From assembly GCF_000715075.1 (NCBI RefSeq), contig NC_134097.1, positions 71,209,190 to 71,273,189 on the forward strand: a stretch of 64,000 nucleotides of DNA. Direction: 5' to 3'. The position numbers were made by a program, and so were the translations under genes. Numbering within the stretch: position 1 is the stretch's first letter; each line of letters begins with the position of its first letter. The notes beneath the pieces were generated by a model. It was not told the origin of the DNA. It saw only the letters and a program-made list of their open reading frames with translations, and did not search any database. This DNA is from Nicotiana tabacum. Taxonomy: Eukaryota; Streptophyta; Magnoliopsida; Solanales; Solanaceae. Positions 45,220 through 57,320 of the stretch are shown here, one piece after another.

Positions 45220-45435
45220 TGTTGAGACTAAGGGCACTACTTGAAGTTAGTTAGTTAGACAAGGGTAGATTAGTCTATTTATACTAAGTCAGTTAGCAGA
45301 CTGTTAAGAGGGTAAGAGAGGTGGTTATATTGTAGCTTGTATATACAGCTTTGAACATAGAAAATTTCTCTCCATTGTTACCTTCATCTCTGCATGTTCT
45401 CTCTTCTTCTTAATCTTCTACTCACAATTCTAGCA
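45220..45435 (+). repeat. 5' LTR of copia element
   Basis: TGTTGAGACTAAGGGCAC to ACAATTCTAGCA, 216 bp, with TGTATATACAG at 45340-45350 as a possible promoter element. Confidence 0.93.
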
Positions 45436-45447
45436 TGGTATCAGAGC
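45436..45447 (+). promoter_or_regulatory. PBS of copia element
   Basis: TGGTATCAGAGC immediately after the LTR, initiator Met tRNA type. Confidence 0.92.
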
Positions 45448-45570
45448 AGGATTAGAGATCCTTGACTCGATCTAAGCTGTTCGTCGAAGCTGGAACATAG
45501 TAAGAGTAATTGAATTCATAATTTGAAGAAATCAATTCTCAAAAATTCAAGCAATTGAAGCAGAGAAGCC

Positions 45571-46725
45571 ATGGGAGATACACTTACAGGTACACCTGTA
45601 AATCCTGGAGTAATTGGAGCTGGAGCTATAGGAACAAGTAGATCTAGTGTTGGCACTCAAGCTTGCAATGAAGTTGGAGTTGATTTGCCACATACAAGTG
45701 GAGCACAACTCATTTCCTTTCAGTTAACTGGTACGGCCAAGTATACTCTGTGGAATCGCTCGATGAGAATAGCTTTACGCGGGAGGAACAAGCTAGGGCT
45801 TGTAGAAGGAACATGGAAAAAAGAGAAATTTCATGAAAATCTGTGGGAGCAATGGGAAAGGTGCAATGCAGTAGTACTTTCCTGGCTTATGAATGCTGTA
45901 ACTCCACAGTTGTTTGGAGGAGTAGTATATGGATCTGATGCACATGCAGTGTGGGAAGATCTTCGTGAGAAATTTAACAAAGTTGATGGCTCTCGATCAT
46001 TCAACATATATATGGAGATTGCAACACTGTATCAAGGTACATCTTCTGTTTCTGAGTATTACACGAAATTGAAAGATCTGTGGGATGAGTTTGAAGCACT
46101 AATCCCAGCTCCATGTGATTGTGAAAAGTCTAGGGATTATGTGAATCATATGAAAAGGCAAAAACTGTATCAATTTCTGATGCGATTAAATGAGTCTTAT
46201 TTCCAGGCTAGAAGTCAAATTTTAATGATGAATCCTTTACCTTCAGTCAATAAGGCATATTCCATGATTATGAGTGATGAAAGTCAAAAATCCATAGCTG
46301 CTATAGCAGTGAATTTAAGTTTACAGTCTAATGTTATGCCTGAAAATTATGAGTCAACTGTATTGCTTACCACAAGATCTGGTGGTTTTCAACCAAGTTT
46401 TCAGCCTAATCACTTTCAGTCCAACAACTTTCAACAAACTGGGAATTACCAAAAACCAAGGAGAAACAACAATGAATTTTGTGATTACTGTAGAAAGAAA
46501 GGTCATAGTAAAGAAAACTGTTGGAAGCTCATTGGTTATCCACAAGGCTCTAAGTTCAAAAAGAAAGGGGGAGCATCTGCATATAATGCAGTAGAAAATG
46601 AGCCAAATCAGAACAATTTTATGCAGCCTCAGGTCTCTCCACAGATGCAAAGCCAGCTAATGCAGACTCAACCACAAACAATGATGCAGAGGCAACCTCC
46701 AAACACCAGCATCAATTTTCAATAG
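45571..46725 (+). pseudogene. Copia gag, 384 residues ending in TAG
   Basis: ATG 45571. UBN2-type copia gag region (YTLWNRSMRIALRGRNKLGL, residues about 52-71; DAHAVWEDLREKFNKVDGSR) and a CCHC knuckle CDYCRKKGHSKENC at about residues 307-320, then a Gln-rich tail. It ends at TAG 46723-46725, but the same frame continues straight into protease, so the stop most likely sits at a former Gln codon inside a single gag-pol frame. Gag coats the element RNA. Otherwise intact, the best preserved coding segment in the window. Confidence 0.88.
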
Positions 46726-49700
46726 CCTATAGCTTGCTCTTTCACAAAGGAACAGTATGAACAAATACTGCACATGCTAAATAAGAGTTCAGGAACACCT
46801 GTTTCTGCAAATATGACTAGTGCAACAGGTATCAGTAATGCCTTTCTAGTAGATACTACCAATAAACCTTCCCAAGTATGGATAATTGACACAGGGGCTA
46901 CTAATCATATGGTTTCTGATCTTAGAGCATTATCCACTATTGAAGAAGTTAAATCTAATAGTCCTAGAAAAGTACATTTACCTAATGGAGATGTGGCCTT
47001 GGTTACACATATTGGTACTTGTCCAATCTCAGCAAGAAGCATATTTAGGAAGGTTCTTTATGTTCCACAGTTCAGATACAATCTGCTCTCAGTGTCAAAG
47101 CTAACCAAGGATTTGCAGTGCTGTATTGCATTTTATCCTGATTTTTGCCTATTTCAGGATCTTTACAATGGGAAGATGAAGGAGATTGGTAAAGAAACAG
47201 AAGGACTATACATCCTAAGACTACAGGAAGCTGAGAGTTATACTGAGAAGGCCTTGGCAGTCAGTAAATCTGAAAGTATTGATACAGATTTGAAGAATAA
47301 AGGAGAAGACAACATCAGCTTGTGGCATAGAAGATTAGGGCATGTGCCTCCTATGATTCTAAAGAAACTATTCACAATAAAACATGACAATTGTGTCAAT
47401 GTAGTGAAGAATTATCATGTGTGTCCTTTAGCTAAGCATACTAGACTTCCATTTCCTAGTAGCAATATTAAAAGCACTCATTGTTTTGAACTGCTACATG
47501 CTGATGTATGGGGACCTTATAGGGTATCAAAATTTGATGGAAATAGATACTTCTTAACCTTGGTGGATGATTTTTCCAGAATGACCTGTCTGTTTTTTTT
47601 GAAATTAAAATTAGATGTGTGTGTTGTGCTGAAATATTTTCTGCTCTATGTGAAGAATCAATTCAGTAATAGTCTCAAAGCAATCAGAACTGACAATGAT
47701 ACAGAATTCACTAACTCAATCTGTGCAAATTTGTTCAAGGAGTTTGGAATAACTCATCAAACAACATGTGTCTATACCCCTCAGCAAAATGGAGTAGCTG
47801 AGAGGAAGCATAGACACATCCTAGAAGTTGCCAGAGCTATGAGATTCCAAGCTCATATTCCTCTCAAGTATTGGGGCCACTGTGTGCTAAATGTTGTGTA
47901 TATCATAAATAGGATGCCTACTCCAGTTCTAAGTGGATTAACTCCTTTTGAGAAGTTATACAATAGAAGTCCTTCACTACAACATGTATGAGTTCTGGGG
48001 TGTTTGTGCTATGCAAAGAATGTGCAAGAGAAGGACAAGTTTATGAGTAGGGCAATACCGGCAGTACTAATGGGCTATTCTGGCACACAAAAGGGATACA
48101 TTCTTTTAAATCTAGCTAACAGTACTTTCTTTGTCAACATGGATGTTATATTCAGGGAAGATATTTTTCCTTTTCAACATTCTAAATCAAAGCAATCTCC
48201 TATCTTTGCTCCACATTCAGAATCAGCTTACATTTCTGTTCCTGCACCAGGGGCCATGGCTCCAATGTCCCAAACCTCCCTTGGTACTCATCCCTCTACT
48301 GATGATATGCTCACTACTGATGCCATTTAGGAGACTCAAAGGGCAATTCAACAGGAAAAAAGTTTAGAGGAGACTCAGCAGGTTGTATTACCATACATAG
48401 TGCAATCCCAAGATCAGAGTTTTCATCCAAACACTGTAGAAGACTAGCCCACTGGGGCAACCACTATAATAGAGGTTAGGAGATCCTCTAGAGAGAAGTG
48501 TCCACCTATATGGATGAAGATTTTGTGTCTCTAAATGTGCATTCCTCAGTACCATACTCCATAGCAAATTATGTGTCTTATGATAAACTGTCCCCAAAGT
48601 ATCAATCATATTTGGCTGCTTTCTCTACCATAGTTGAACCTACTACATTTACTGAAGCTTGTCAAGATCCTAGGTGGGTGGAAGCTATGAAATCTGAGAT
48701 TGAAGCACTGAAAAGCAATCATACTTGGGATATTGTATCATTTCCAGAGGGTAAGACTCATATTGGTTGTAAGTGGGTCTATAGAGTGAAGTACAAGGCA
48801 TCAGGTGAAATAGAACGATTCAAGGCAAGACTAGTTGCCAAAGGTTACAGCCAAAAAGAAGGCATTGATTATGAGGAAACTTTTTCCCCAGTGGTGAAGA
48901 TGGTGACAGTCAAAACTATTCTATCACTAGCTGCTGCTCAACATTGGCACATTCACCAGATGGATGTGCACAATGCTTTTTTTGCAGGGAGATCTCTTTG
49001 ATGAAATTTACATGCAACTGCCTCTAGGATTCAAGAGCTAGGGGGAGTCACAACCAGTATGTAGGATCATTAAATCCGTATATGGCCTTAAGCAGTCTCC
49101 CAGGCAGTGGAATGAGAAGCTTATTGAAGCTTTATGCACATTTGGTTTCATTCAGAGTTAGTATGACTACTCTATTTGTAAAAAGAAGCACAGAAGGCAT
49201 AATAATAGTACTGGTTTATGTAGATGACATGTTGATTACTGGCTCACAACTGAAGCTAATTGAAGACACCAAGGTAGCATTATAGAAGGCTTTCAAAATG
49301 AAGGATCTAAGGGAGTTGAAATATTTTCTGGGCATAGAATTTGCAAAATCTGAGAAAGGTATCCTTATGCATCAAAAAAAATATGCACTGGAGCTTATCT
49401 CAAAACTTGGACTTGGTGCAGCCAAACCTGCAGCAACCCCTTTGGAAATAAATACCAAGCTAACTACCAAGGAATTTGATGATCACATTGGAACAACAAA
49501 CAGTGAACTAGATGAGCTGTTACCAGATCCAGGGGTGTATCAGAGGTTGATAGGGAAGCTACTCTATCTAACCATGACAAGACTTGATCTATTATTCAGT
49601 GTCCAAACACTGAGTCAATTTATGCAACAACCTAAGAACTCTCATATGGAAGCTGCTACAAGGATTGTGAGATATGTTAAAAATCATCCAGGACAGGGAC

Positions 49701-50245
49701 TTCTACTGTCAAGCAGTAGTAAAGGAACCTTAAAAGCCTATTGTGATGCAAACTAGGCTGCTTGTCAGAACTCCAGGAAATCTGTAATTGGATACTTGAT
49801 CAAACTAGGAGACTCTTTGGTCTCATGGAAGTCAAAGAAGCAAATAACTGTCTCCAGAAGTTTTGCAGAAGTTGAGTACAGAAGTTTAGCAGCTACTGTT
49901 GCTGAACTTATATAGCTAGTTGGACTGATCAAAGAAATTGGGATTGAAGTAGAGCTACCTGTGGACATCTACTATAATAACAAGGCAACAATACAAATTG
50001 CTGCTAACCCAGTCTTTCATGAAAGAACGAAACACATAGACATAGACTGTCACTTTACAAGTGAGAAAATACTACAAGGCTTAGTCAGAACAGAATACAT
50101 CAACACAAGAGAACAGCAGGTAGATTTGTTAACAAAAGGATTAACCAAATCTCAACATGAATACTTAAGTTCCAAGCTAGGTGTGTTTGATGTGTTTACA
50201 CCACCTAGCTTGAGGGGGAGTGTTGAGACTAAGGGCACTACTTGA
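46726..50245 (+). pseudogene. Copia pol: protease, integrase, RT, RNase H, broken
   Basis: Protease: VWIIDTGATNHMVSD (46876-46920). The pre-integrase zinc region has LWHRRLGHVPPMILKKL. The integrase core has LLHADVWGPY, AIRTDNDTEF and QQNGVAERKH (D, D, E). TGA at 47989 fits a former CGA. RT begins near 48660 ([19 protein letters not shown]), with VYGLKQSPRQWN and the catalytic LVYVDDMLITGS (49210-49245). RNase H: LKAYCDAN (TAG follows where Trp is expected) and VDIYYNNKATIQIA, ending with LLTKGLTKSQHEYL. Frameshifts near 48520, 48980 (an extra T in a T run) and 49170. About nine stops, most explained by CAG or TGG to TAG. It provides all enzymes for retrotransposition when intact; not functional here. 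Confidence 0.9.
50209..50220 (+). promoter_or_regulatory. PPT of copia element
   Basis: CTTGAGGGGGAG immediately before the 3' LTR. Confidence 0.85.
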
Positions 50246-50454
50246 AGTTAGTTAGTTAGACAAGGGTAGATTAGTCTATTTATACTTAGTCAGTTAGCGG
50301 ACTGTTAAGAGGGTAAGAGAGGCGTTTATATTGTAGCTTGTATATACAGCTTTGAACATAGAAAATATACATAGAAAATTTCTTGCCATTGTTGCCTTCA
50401 TCTCTGCATGTTCTCTCTTCTCTTTTTCTTAATCTTCTACTCACAATTCTAGCA
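50221..50454 (+). repeat. 3' LTR of copia element
   Basis: 234 bp. It differs from the 5' LTR by an 18-bp duplication around ACATAGAAAATATACATAG and a longer TCTT tract. Confidence 0.93.
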
Positions 50455-51224
50455 CTTTTCTTATACAATTATCTTTTAAAACAAATATATTAATGCGGAT
50501 CCAATTTTAAATATATAGCTGTACTTAAAATATATTGTTCAAGTTGGAAAACAAGATGTGTACCTACGTGCACTCTCAAAAGGCTACAGTCAGAAATAGA
50601 GTCAGAATTTAAAATTTGTATGAGCTTCTACTCATTTTAAGTAACTGAATTCTAAATTAATAATTTGTACATATTCAAATAGATTATTTAAAACAACTAC
50701 ATTCGAACTAAAGTTATTGAGTTCGAAACATGTAACCCATATGCGTTACAGTTGCAATGTTTTTAGTTGCAATAGATTTTCATAGCTTACAAAAAATATG
50801 TCTTAAATGGTCATAATACAAAGATCTTTTGATTACTAAGGTAGTCCTAAACTATTGAGAACGACATTTTTCTTCTTCCACCAGCAAGAATTCCTTCACA
50901 AATTCCTTTAATGGCATCTTCTTGTGAGCTCATGCCTAAAATATCTTCTATGATTCCTTTCCGCTCATAAGCGATAAGGAAAGGGAAATATATGGGAGAA
51001 ATTAATAACTACTAGTGTATATAGATATGTCATTATTACCTTTAGAACGGCCGTCACGAGATGCAATCTCCTAAAAGCCTCAACTCAGAAAAAATGACAA
51101 AAGAAAAAGATAATAAGAAGTAAACATCGTTTTGATCGATGACCGATATGTTTAATGGAACTAAGTTGCAAGTTCTTTCAAAAAAAAAAGAAATTCCTTC
51201 CTTGTGTATGAAGTGCAGCGTATA
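50455..51224. other. AT-rich intergenic region
   Basis: No supported gene or repeat. Confidence 0.5.
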
Positions 51225-51475
51225 CCCCGATTAATACTTTATGCATTTCAATTTGTTTGATGCAATTTGAATTACGAGAGTTATACTTTTAAAGTTTGAC
51301 GGTAGATTTTAACGTAGAATTATTTTGAGTTTTTTGAAACAAATTGTACATATTTAAAAGTTATATAAAAAAATTATAAGTCAGAAAACTTAAAATATTT
51401 TAAAGGTATATGAAAACTTGTGATCAAAGAAAAGTTTATTTGTCGGAACAAATTGGGATAGTAGGAAGACTCTTT
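51225..51475. mobile_element. MITE-like remnant
   Basis: Body resembles the 44764 element type (ATTTGTTTGATGCAATTTGA ... AATTGGGATAGTAGGAAG on the right). The left terminal repeat is not clear, so this is a weak call. Confidence 0.4.
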
Positions 51476-51587
51476 TATTTGTTTCTCTTCGTACTTGCCT
51501 TGGATAAAGAACAAATGCATGCCTGAGTGTATGGTACGTTAAAAGAGCATCATTAGGGATCTTTACACAAATAACAAGAGTATGAAT

Positions 51588-52190
51588 GTATGAGATCGAG
51601 ACCGAAGTTGAGAACTCTTTAGATCGAGGCTGGAACGTGATACTCTCCATCGGGCCCGACGAGATAACATTCCCCGAACCCAGAACGAGTTCCGAGACCT
51701 CGGAAAGCACTATGAACGGTTGCACACGACTAACAGAAGGCCGTGATATCCGCACCCAACCCGATATCACGACGCAGATCTCGCCTACCAGATATCACGG
51801 TGCAAATCTCGCCTGATGTCGGTACTGTATCAGTAATTAACGAGAAAGGAGGATTTTTACCTTTTTTAGAATTGTACTAGGGATGAAACTCTCCTACTAT
51901 ATAACGGGGAAGCTTTTTACTCAGTAGGGATATTGTAACACGCATATCAAGGCAATACAAACTTATTTCTCCACTTTCTAGCTAATGAAAAGTTCTTATT
52001 TTAACCATAGTTCTTTATATACGCTTGGCTTCGAATCGAGAGACCAGTCGAGGGCAAAACTACTGTTATGCTTATATTCGAGTCTGGACTCAATTTCGTT
52101 TATCTAACATTCTTGATTACTTGTTTTGAATCAATCCACATATCCCTAAAATCGCGTAAAAATTTAATTGTTACCCGTTTTAAGGGTAAA
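51588..52190 (+). repeat. 5' LTR of element E
   Basis: The U3 part contains repeated GATATCACG/CAGATCTCGCCT phrases (51744-51815) and the TATA box at 51898. The R/U5 part matches F (GTAACACGC-ATCAAGGCAATAC). The left end is uncertain. Confidence 0.6.
51898..51904 (+). promoter_or_regulatory. TATA box of LTR E
   Basis: TATATAA in CTCCTACTATATAACGGGG. The same context holds the TATA of F, supporting a conserved promoter. Confidence 0.6.
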
Positions 52191-52304
52191 GAAGTTGAAG
52201 CCTACTGTGGGGCTAAGGATAATAGTGGTAGTTTGATATTGAATCTCCATAACACACTCTATTTTTCACTTGTTCTTTAAGGTCCCAATTCAGTTCAGCT
52301 TAAA

Positions 52305-53395
52305 ATGTGAAATTCTCAGTCTGCCCACTTGAACGTTGAGGCTGAATCTGGCCATCAAGGTGAAAACAACAACTTGGTGCCTAGCAATGAGGTGCCCCCT
52401 GCCGACACCAACAGAATCCCAGATGTTTATCCAATCGACGCCAATTCACGGGTTGTATTAACGCCCACCTGCCAGCTGATCCCGAAAATAGCATTCGCGA
52501 AGGCCTATAAGCACAACAGTTCGAGAAATGCCCGAAGGCGAAGGCGATAGCATAAGCCTGCGGCAGATCTTTGAAATGTTGCAGGCTCAACAGGAGACGA
52601 TAGCTCAGCTACAGAATCAAGGCCACCCTCCTGGTAGGGTCGAGTCCAAACGATTCCGGGAGAACACCGAGAAAATAAGCAAACCACCGAGAGGTCGGGT
52701 GAAGCTGATCCCGGGGCCAACCCCAAGATAATGAAAATACTTGAAGCATTGATGAAGTGGGTGGAATAAAGTGAGAAGAAAATTGAGGCCAACACCAAAA
52801 AGGTGAAGACATATAACTCTAGGGTCGATTAAATCCCGGGGGGCACCCCCGATATTAAAAGGACTCGATTCCAAGAAGTTAATCCAAAAGCCTTTCCGTA
52901 CGAGGGTTGCACCGAAGCCGATCCGAAAGAGGTTTCATATGACCGATATTCCAAAGTATAATGGAACCACAGATCCTAATAAGCATGTGACCTCCTACAC
53001 GTGTGAATCAAGGGAAACGACTTGGAAGATGGCGAAATCGATTCGGTTTTACTAAAGAAGTTTGGGAAAACTCTGTCAAAGGGAGAAATGATATGGTATC
53101 ACAACTTACCCCCAAATTCTATTGATTTATTTACTATGCTTGTAGATGCTTTTGTGAAGGCCCATATCGGTGCCATAAAGGTCGAGACCAGAAAATCGAA
53201 CCTCTTCAAGTTTAAGCAAAGAGAATACGAGTTGTTCAGGGAGTTCATATCAAGGTTTCAAATGAAACAGATGGACTCACCTTCGGTCATGGATGATTTT
53301 GCCATTCAGGGAGTCACTCAAGGACTTAACCCTCGAAGCTCCTTGGCCTCGCAGCAGCTAAAACAAAATTTAGTAGAGTACCTAGTGGTAACTTG
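52305..53395 (+). pseudogene. Tat-type gag of element E
   Basis: ATG at 52305 is followed at once by TGA, where F has Ser (TCA). Then ESGHQGENNNLVPSNEVPP matches F. A short segment has LRQIFEMLQAQQETIAQLQN (52559-52618). The capsid-like region (about 52920-53395) has IDSVLLKKFGKTLSKGEMIW, YHNLPPNSID, FVKAHIGAIKVETRKSNLF and VTQGLNP. Frameshifts at about 52550 and 53015 and a TAA at 52768. It ends at TGA 53394. Downstream, CKYHGTHGHMTEDYQ (about 53817-53861) is a damaged knuckle. Confidence 0.85.
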
Positions 53396-54520
53396 AGCTA
53401 ACATCGACAACAGGTACCAGTAAAATATTAGAGTAAAAAACGACCAACTCGGACCCCCTTCTGGGTCCGTTAATCCTATCAGGATCGGCGACAGGTCTAA
53501 GAGAGTCGTCGATCATGAATAAAGGTCGGTCCGAGATCGGTATCAACCATACAGCACGGATCAAAGGGGAACCAGGTTCGTGTGCAACTTTGCAAGAAAC
53601 GAAAACAAAAGAGATCGAGGGCCCAATATCTGAGGTCTGATGAGGAAAAATGGTTTCAACAGGTCGCTTGGGGGAAGGGAAGACCCAAGATTATCATAGT
53701 ATAACTTCAATGTTAATGCAGCTGGCATCGTATCAGCCATTGGGCACATCAAGGAAACCAAGTGGCCTCGACCATTACAGTCTGACCCTACGCAGAGAGA
53801 TCCTAACTTGATATGTAAGTATCATGGCACTCATGGCCACATGACCGAGGACTACCAATAATTGAGAGAAGAAGTTGCCCGGTTGTTTAATTACGGGCAC
53901 TTCTAAGAATTTTTGAGTGATCGAGCCAAAACCCACTTCAAGGACATGGACTCCAATAAATAGACCGAACAAGAATAACCTCAACACGTCATTAACATGA
54001 TCATTGAAGGGGTCGATGTTCCCCAGGGGCCAATGATAAAGCACAGTAAATTATCCATCATGAGAGAAAAACGCACCCGAGATTACGTCCCAGAGGGAAC
54101 CATTTCGTTCAGTGATGAGGATGCCGAGGGCATCGTACAACCTTATAATATTGCACTGGTGATATTTGTACTTATCAATAAATCTCGAGTTAACCATTTG
54201 CTGATTGATCCAGGCAGCTCGACCAACATCATCAGATCGAGGGTCGTAGAGCTGTTGGGTTACAAGACCAAATAGTAGCAGTGGTCCGGTTGTTAAATGG
54301 ATTTAACATGGCATGCAAAACTACTAAAGGTGAAATAACCCTGCCAGTAAACACCATCAAGATGACCCAAGAAACAAAATTCTATGAAATTGAAAAGGAC
54401 ATGAGGTGCAACGCCCTATTTGGGAGTCCATGGGTCCATAACATGAGGGCGGTACCCTCCACCTTACACTAGGCACTGAAGTTTCCTACACTAGGAGGAG
54501 TCAAGATGGTATATAGAGAG
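53396..54520 (+). pseudogene. Tat-type gag end and protease of element E
   Basis: After a stop-rich stretch with the knuckle, protease begins near 53997 (MIIEGVDVPQGPMIKHSKLS). The active site is in HLLIDPGSSTNIIRSRV (about 54196-54246), D-P-G in form. After a one-base break it continues with VRLLNGFNMACKTTKGEITL and LFGSPWVHNMRAVPSTLH (to 54472). No G-patch was found, in contrast to T. Confidence 0.8.
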
Positions 54521-56220
54521 TAGTCGACCGCAAAGGAAATGTTCGCAGTCGATGAGGTAATCCCAGTGCTGGTGATCTCGACATCGAGGAACATGAAGCC
54601 AACCAGAAAGGAAGAAATTGAATAGAAATCACCGATATCGATCTCGACCGAACCAGAAAGACGAGGAGTAGATGAGGAGGATGATTATGGATTTCCTAGG
54701 TTTTTCATTGCTCCTGATGATTTTGATGCCACCAAGTTAATGGTCGAGGAGCTGGAGCATGTCATATTGATCAAACATCTACCCAATCGGAAGGTATACT
54801 TGGGCACTGGATTAACTCTCGATCTCGAGAAAAAACTCATTAAATTTCTTATAGCTAACATAGCTTGTTTCGCTTGGTCTAACCTTGACATGACAGGGAC
54901 CCCCCTCCCCGGAGGTAACCACTCATAAGCTGAGTTTGGATCTGATGTTTCACCCGGTTAAACAGAATAGGAGAACTCAGTCTGAAGTCAAGCATGCATT
55001 TATCAAGGACGAGGTATCTAAACTCTTTAAAATATGGTCCATTCGGGAAGTTAAATACTCGGACTGGTTAGCTAACGTAGTGGTAGTGCCTAAGAAGGAA
55101 ATAAGCTAAGAATATGTGTGGATTATAAAGATCTGAACAAGGCATGCCCTAAGGATTCTCTTCCTTTGCCTTACATCGATCGGATGATCGACATGACAGA
55201 CGGGTACGAGATACTCAGTTTTCTCGATGTCCATTCCAAGTACAACCAAATTCAGATAGACCTGGGCAATCAAGAAAAGACTTCTTTTATCACTAAATTC
55301 GGCACCTATTAGTATAACATAATGCCATTCGGGTTAAAGAACGTTGGTGCCACCTCTGAATGCCTAATAAACCGGATGTTCAAAGAACAGATAGGAAAAT
55401 TAATGGAAGTTTATATTGACGATATGTTAGTAAAATCTTGTCGAGCAAAGGACCATTTGAAACATTTGACATATTAAAGAAATACAATATGAAGCTAGAC
55501 CCAAAAAAATGCACATTCGATCGGATCCAAAAAATTCCTCGGGTTCATGGTATCCAATTGAGGTATCGATATCAATAACGACAAAATCAAAGACCTAGAA
55601 GACATCATCGCGGTGGACAACATCAAGGCCATTCAGAGGATAACCAGGAGTATAAACACCTTGGGCCAGTTCATATCGAGGTCCTCACACAAAATCCATC
55701 GGTTCTTCTCACTATTGAAGAAGAAGATTAACTTTTCATGGATCTCAGAATGCTAACAAGCTTCAGAAGAACTCAAATGGTACCTTTCGTTTCTGACCTA
55801 GATCAAACTCCGAAGGTGGATGAGCAGTTGTACCTTTACTTGGCGGTATCCGAGGCGGCGGTAAGTGGAGTCTTAGTCTAGGAATATGAAGGTACACAAT
55901 TTACTATTTATTATGTCAGTAGAACTCTAGGCAAGGCCGAAACAAGGTACCATCACTTGGAAAAGTTGGTTCTCACTTTGCTAAGTGCCTCACGAAAATT
56001 AAAATTGTACTTTCAATGTCATCACATATGTGTTGTAACATCTTACCCACTAAGAAACATCATGCACAAACCCGAGCTCTTGGGTCGATTGTCCAAATGG
56101 GACGTCAAAATATACCCGCCATCAAATCTCAAATTTTGGCAAACTTCACGACCGACTTTACGCCTGCCTTAATACCCGAAGTCGAAAGGGAATTATTTTT
56201 AACCTTGGGGACTGCCTCGT
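54521..56220 (+). pseudogene. Tat-type RT and RNase H of element E
   Basis: The linker region includes LIKHLPNRKVYLGTGLT. RT has RICVDYKDLNKACPKDSLPL (55105-55164), SFLDVHSKYNQIQIDLGNQE, KTSFITKFGTY ending at TAG, NIMPFGLKNVGAT and the catalytic EVYIDDMLVKSC (about 55408-55443), a YIDD box. RNase H follows with many stops (about 55800-56160). At least eight stops and several frameshifts; beyond repair. Confidence 0.85.
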
Positions 56221-56411
56221 GAATATGGACACTTTTTACTGATGGTGCCTCAAACGCAAAGAGGTCCAGATCGGCATCGTGTTGAAACCACCTACGGGGG
56301 TGTAATTAGGCAATCTATTAGAACTGTGAAATTGACTAACAATGAGGCCGAGTATGAGACCATGATTGTAAGTCTCGAACTGGCTAAAAGCCTTGGGGCC
56401 GAGGTGATCGA
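56221..56411 (+). pseudogene. Second RNase H of element E, cut by element B
   Basis: WTLFTDGAS-like start (56225-56253, first Asp) and NNEAEYETMIVSLELAKSLG (Glu, about 56338-56397). The sequence breaks at 56411 where LTR B begins. The bases before the break are ATCGA; the matching duplication would lie outside the window. Confidence 0.8.
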
Positions 56412-56785
56412 TGTCGCACCTCCTTTTTCACTACCTACACCCCCGTAAGAGGGCGTAAAGGAGTTTTTCCAATTAAAGGACAATCGGAACGGGATTTAAT
56501 TATTAATTATTCAGAGTCGCCACTTGGGAGATTAATGGTGTCCCAAGTCACCGGTTGAATCCCGAACCGAGGAAATTTATGACTCTGTTAACAGTCCGCG
56601 TACCAGAAATCCGAGTAAGGAATTCTGTTAACCCGGGAGAAGGTGTTAGGCATTCCCGGGTTCCGTGGTTCTAGCACGGTCGCTTAACTGTTGTATTTGA
56701 TTTTATCTGATTTTAATACATGCTTGCTTATGTGCCTTTTATTAATTTTACACCGCTTTTATTATAGTTATTTTTAAAGAATTGC

Positions 56786-57320
56786 GACGTCATGAAAACG
56801 CGTTTCGAACTACGTCGCAATCAATGCATCCGTAGTTATCAACACATTTCAGCTTTGTCGAGATTTGGATTTGAGTCGCATCAATGCGCACCCGATTTTC
56901 AAGAAGGTTATTTAATTAAATTGTGCCTAAAGATACTAACGTAGTGTTACTTTGGGGAAAAGCCATGAAGTTCGCTAAACGGCCTTCCCAAATACTAATT
57001 ATTTTGATAATTACTCACTAAAGGCCCCACATTTATTTTTGTGCAGCGAGGCTCGTCTCAGTTTGTGAACCTCTTTTCTATCATTATTTATTTTATAAGA
57101 ATTACGATGTCGCGAAAACGTGTTTCGAACCACGTTGCAATCAATGCACCCGCGGTTATCGACACATTTTGGCTTCATCGAGATTTGAATTTGGGTCGCA
57201 TCAATGCGCACCCGAGTTTAAGAAGGTAACTTTATTAAGAGCGTGCTTAAAGATTCTAACGTATTGTTATTTTGGGAAAGGCGGTGAGATTCACTAAACA
57301 TCCTTTCCAAGTCTACGCAA
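56786..57320. repeat. Tandem duplication in LTR B
   Basis: Two diverged copies of about 319 bp: a block with CATGAAAACGCGTTTCGAAC starts near 56792, its partner GCGAAAACGTGTTTCGAACC near 57112. LTR A has one copy (about 3836-4040). Confidence 0.85.

Larger units (their letters stand above)
45220..50454 (+). mobile_element. Ty1/copia retrotransposon with short LTRs
   Basis: LTRs 45220-45435 and 50221-50454, PBS at 45436, gag-pol, PPT at 50209-50220. Order protease, integrase, RT, RNase H defines copia. By eye the LTRs differ by about seven substitutions and two small indels, making this the youngest-looking element here. Flanks (AATAA and CTTTT) do not form a target duplication. Lineage possibly Ale/Retrofit-like, not certain. 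Confidence 0.93.
51588..56411 (+). mobile_element. Tat-type Ty3/gypsy retrotransposon E, truncated by B
   Basis: 5' LTR (about 51588-52190), leader, gag, protease, RT, RNase H and the start of the second RNase H, then an abrupt switch at 56412 to the LTR of minus-strand element B. Same family as F. Heavily mutated, with many stops. The remainder probably lies beyond the right window edge. Confidence 0.85.

Noticed and set aside
46723..46725. TAG between copia gag and pol as a programmed readthrough site
   Set aside because: The same frame has many other TAG stops of the same kind, so mutation of a Gln codon is simpler. A conserved TAG in intact relatives would reopen the question.
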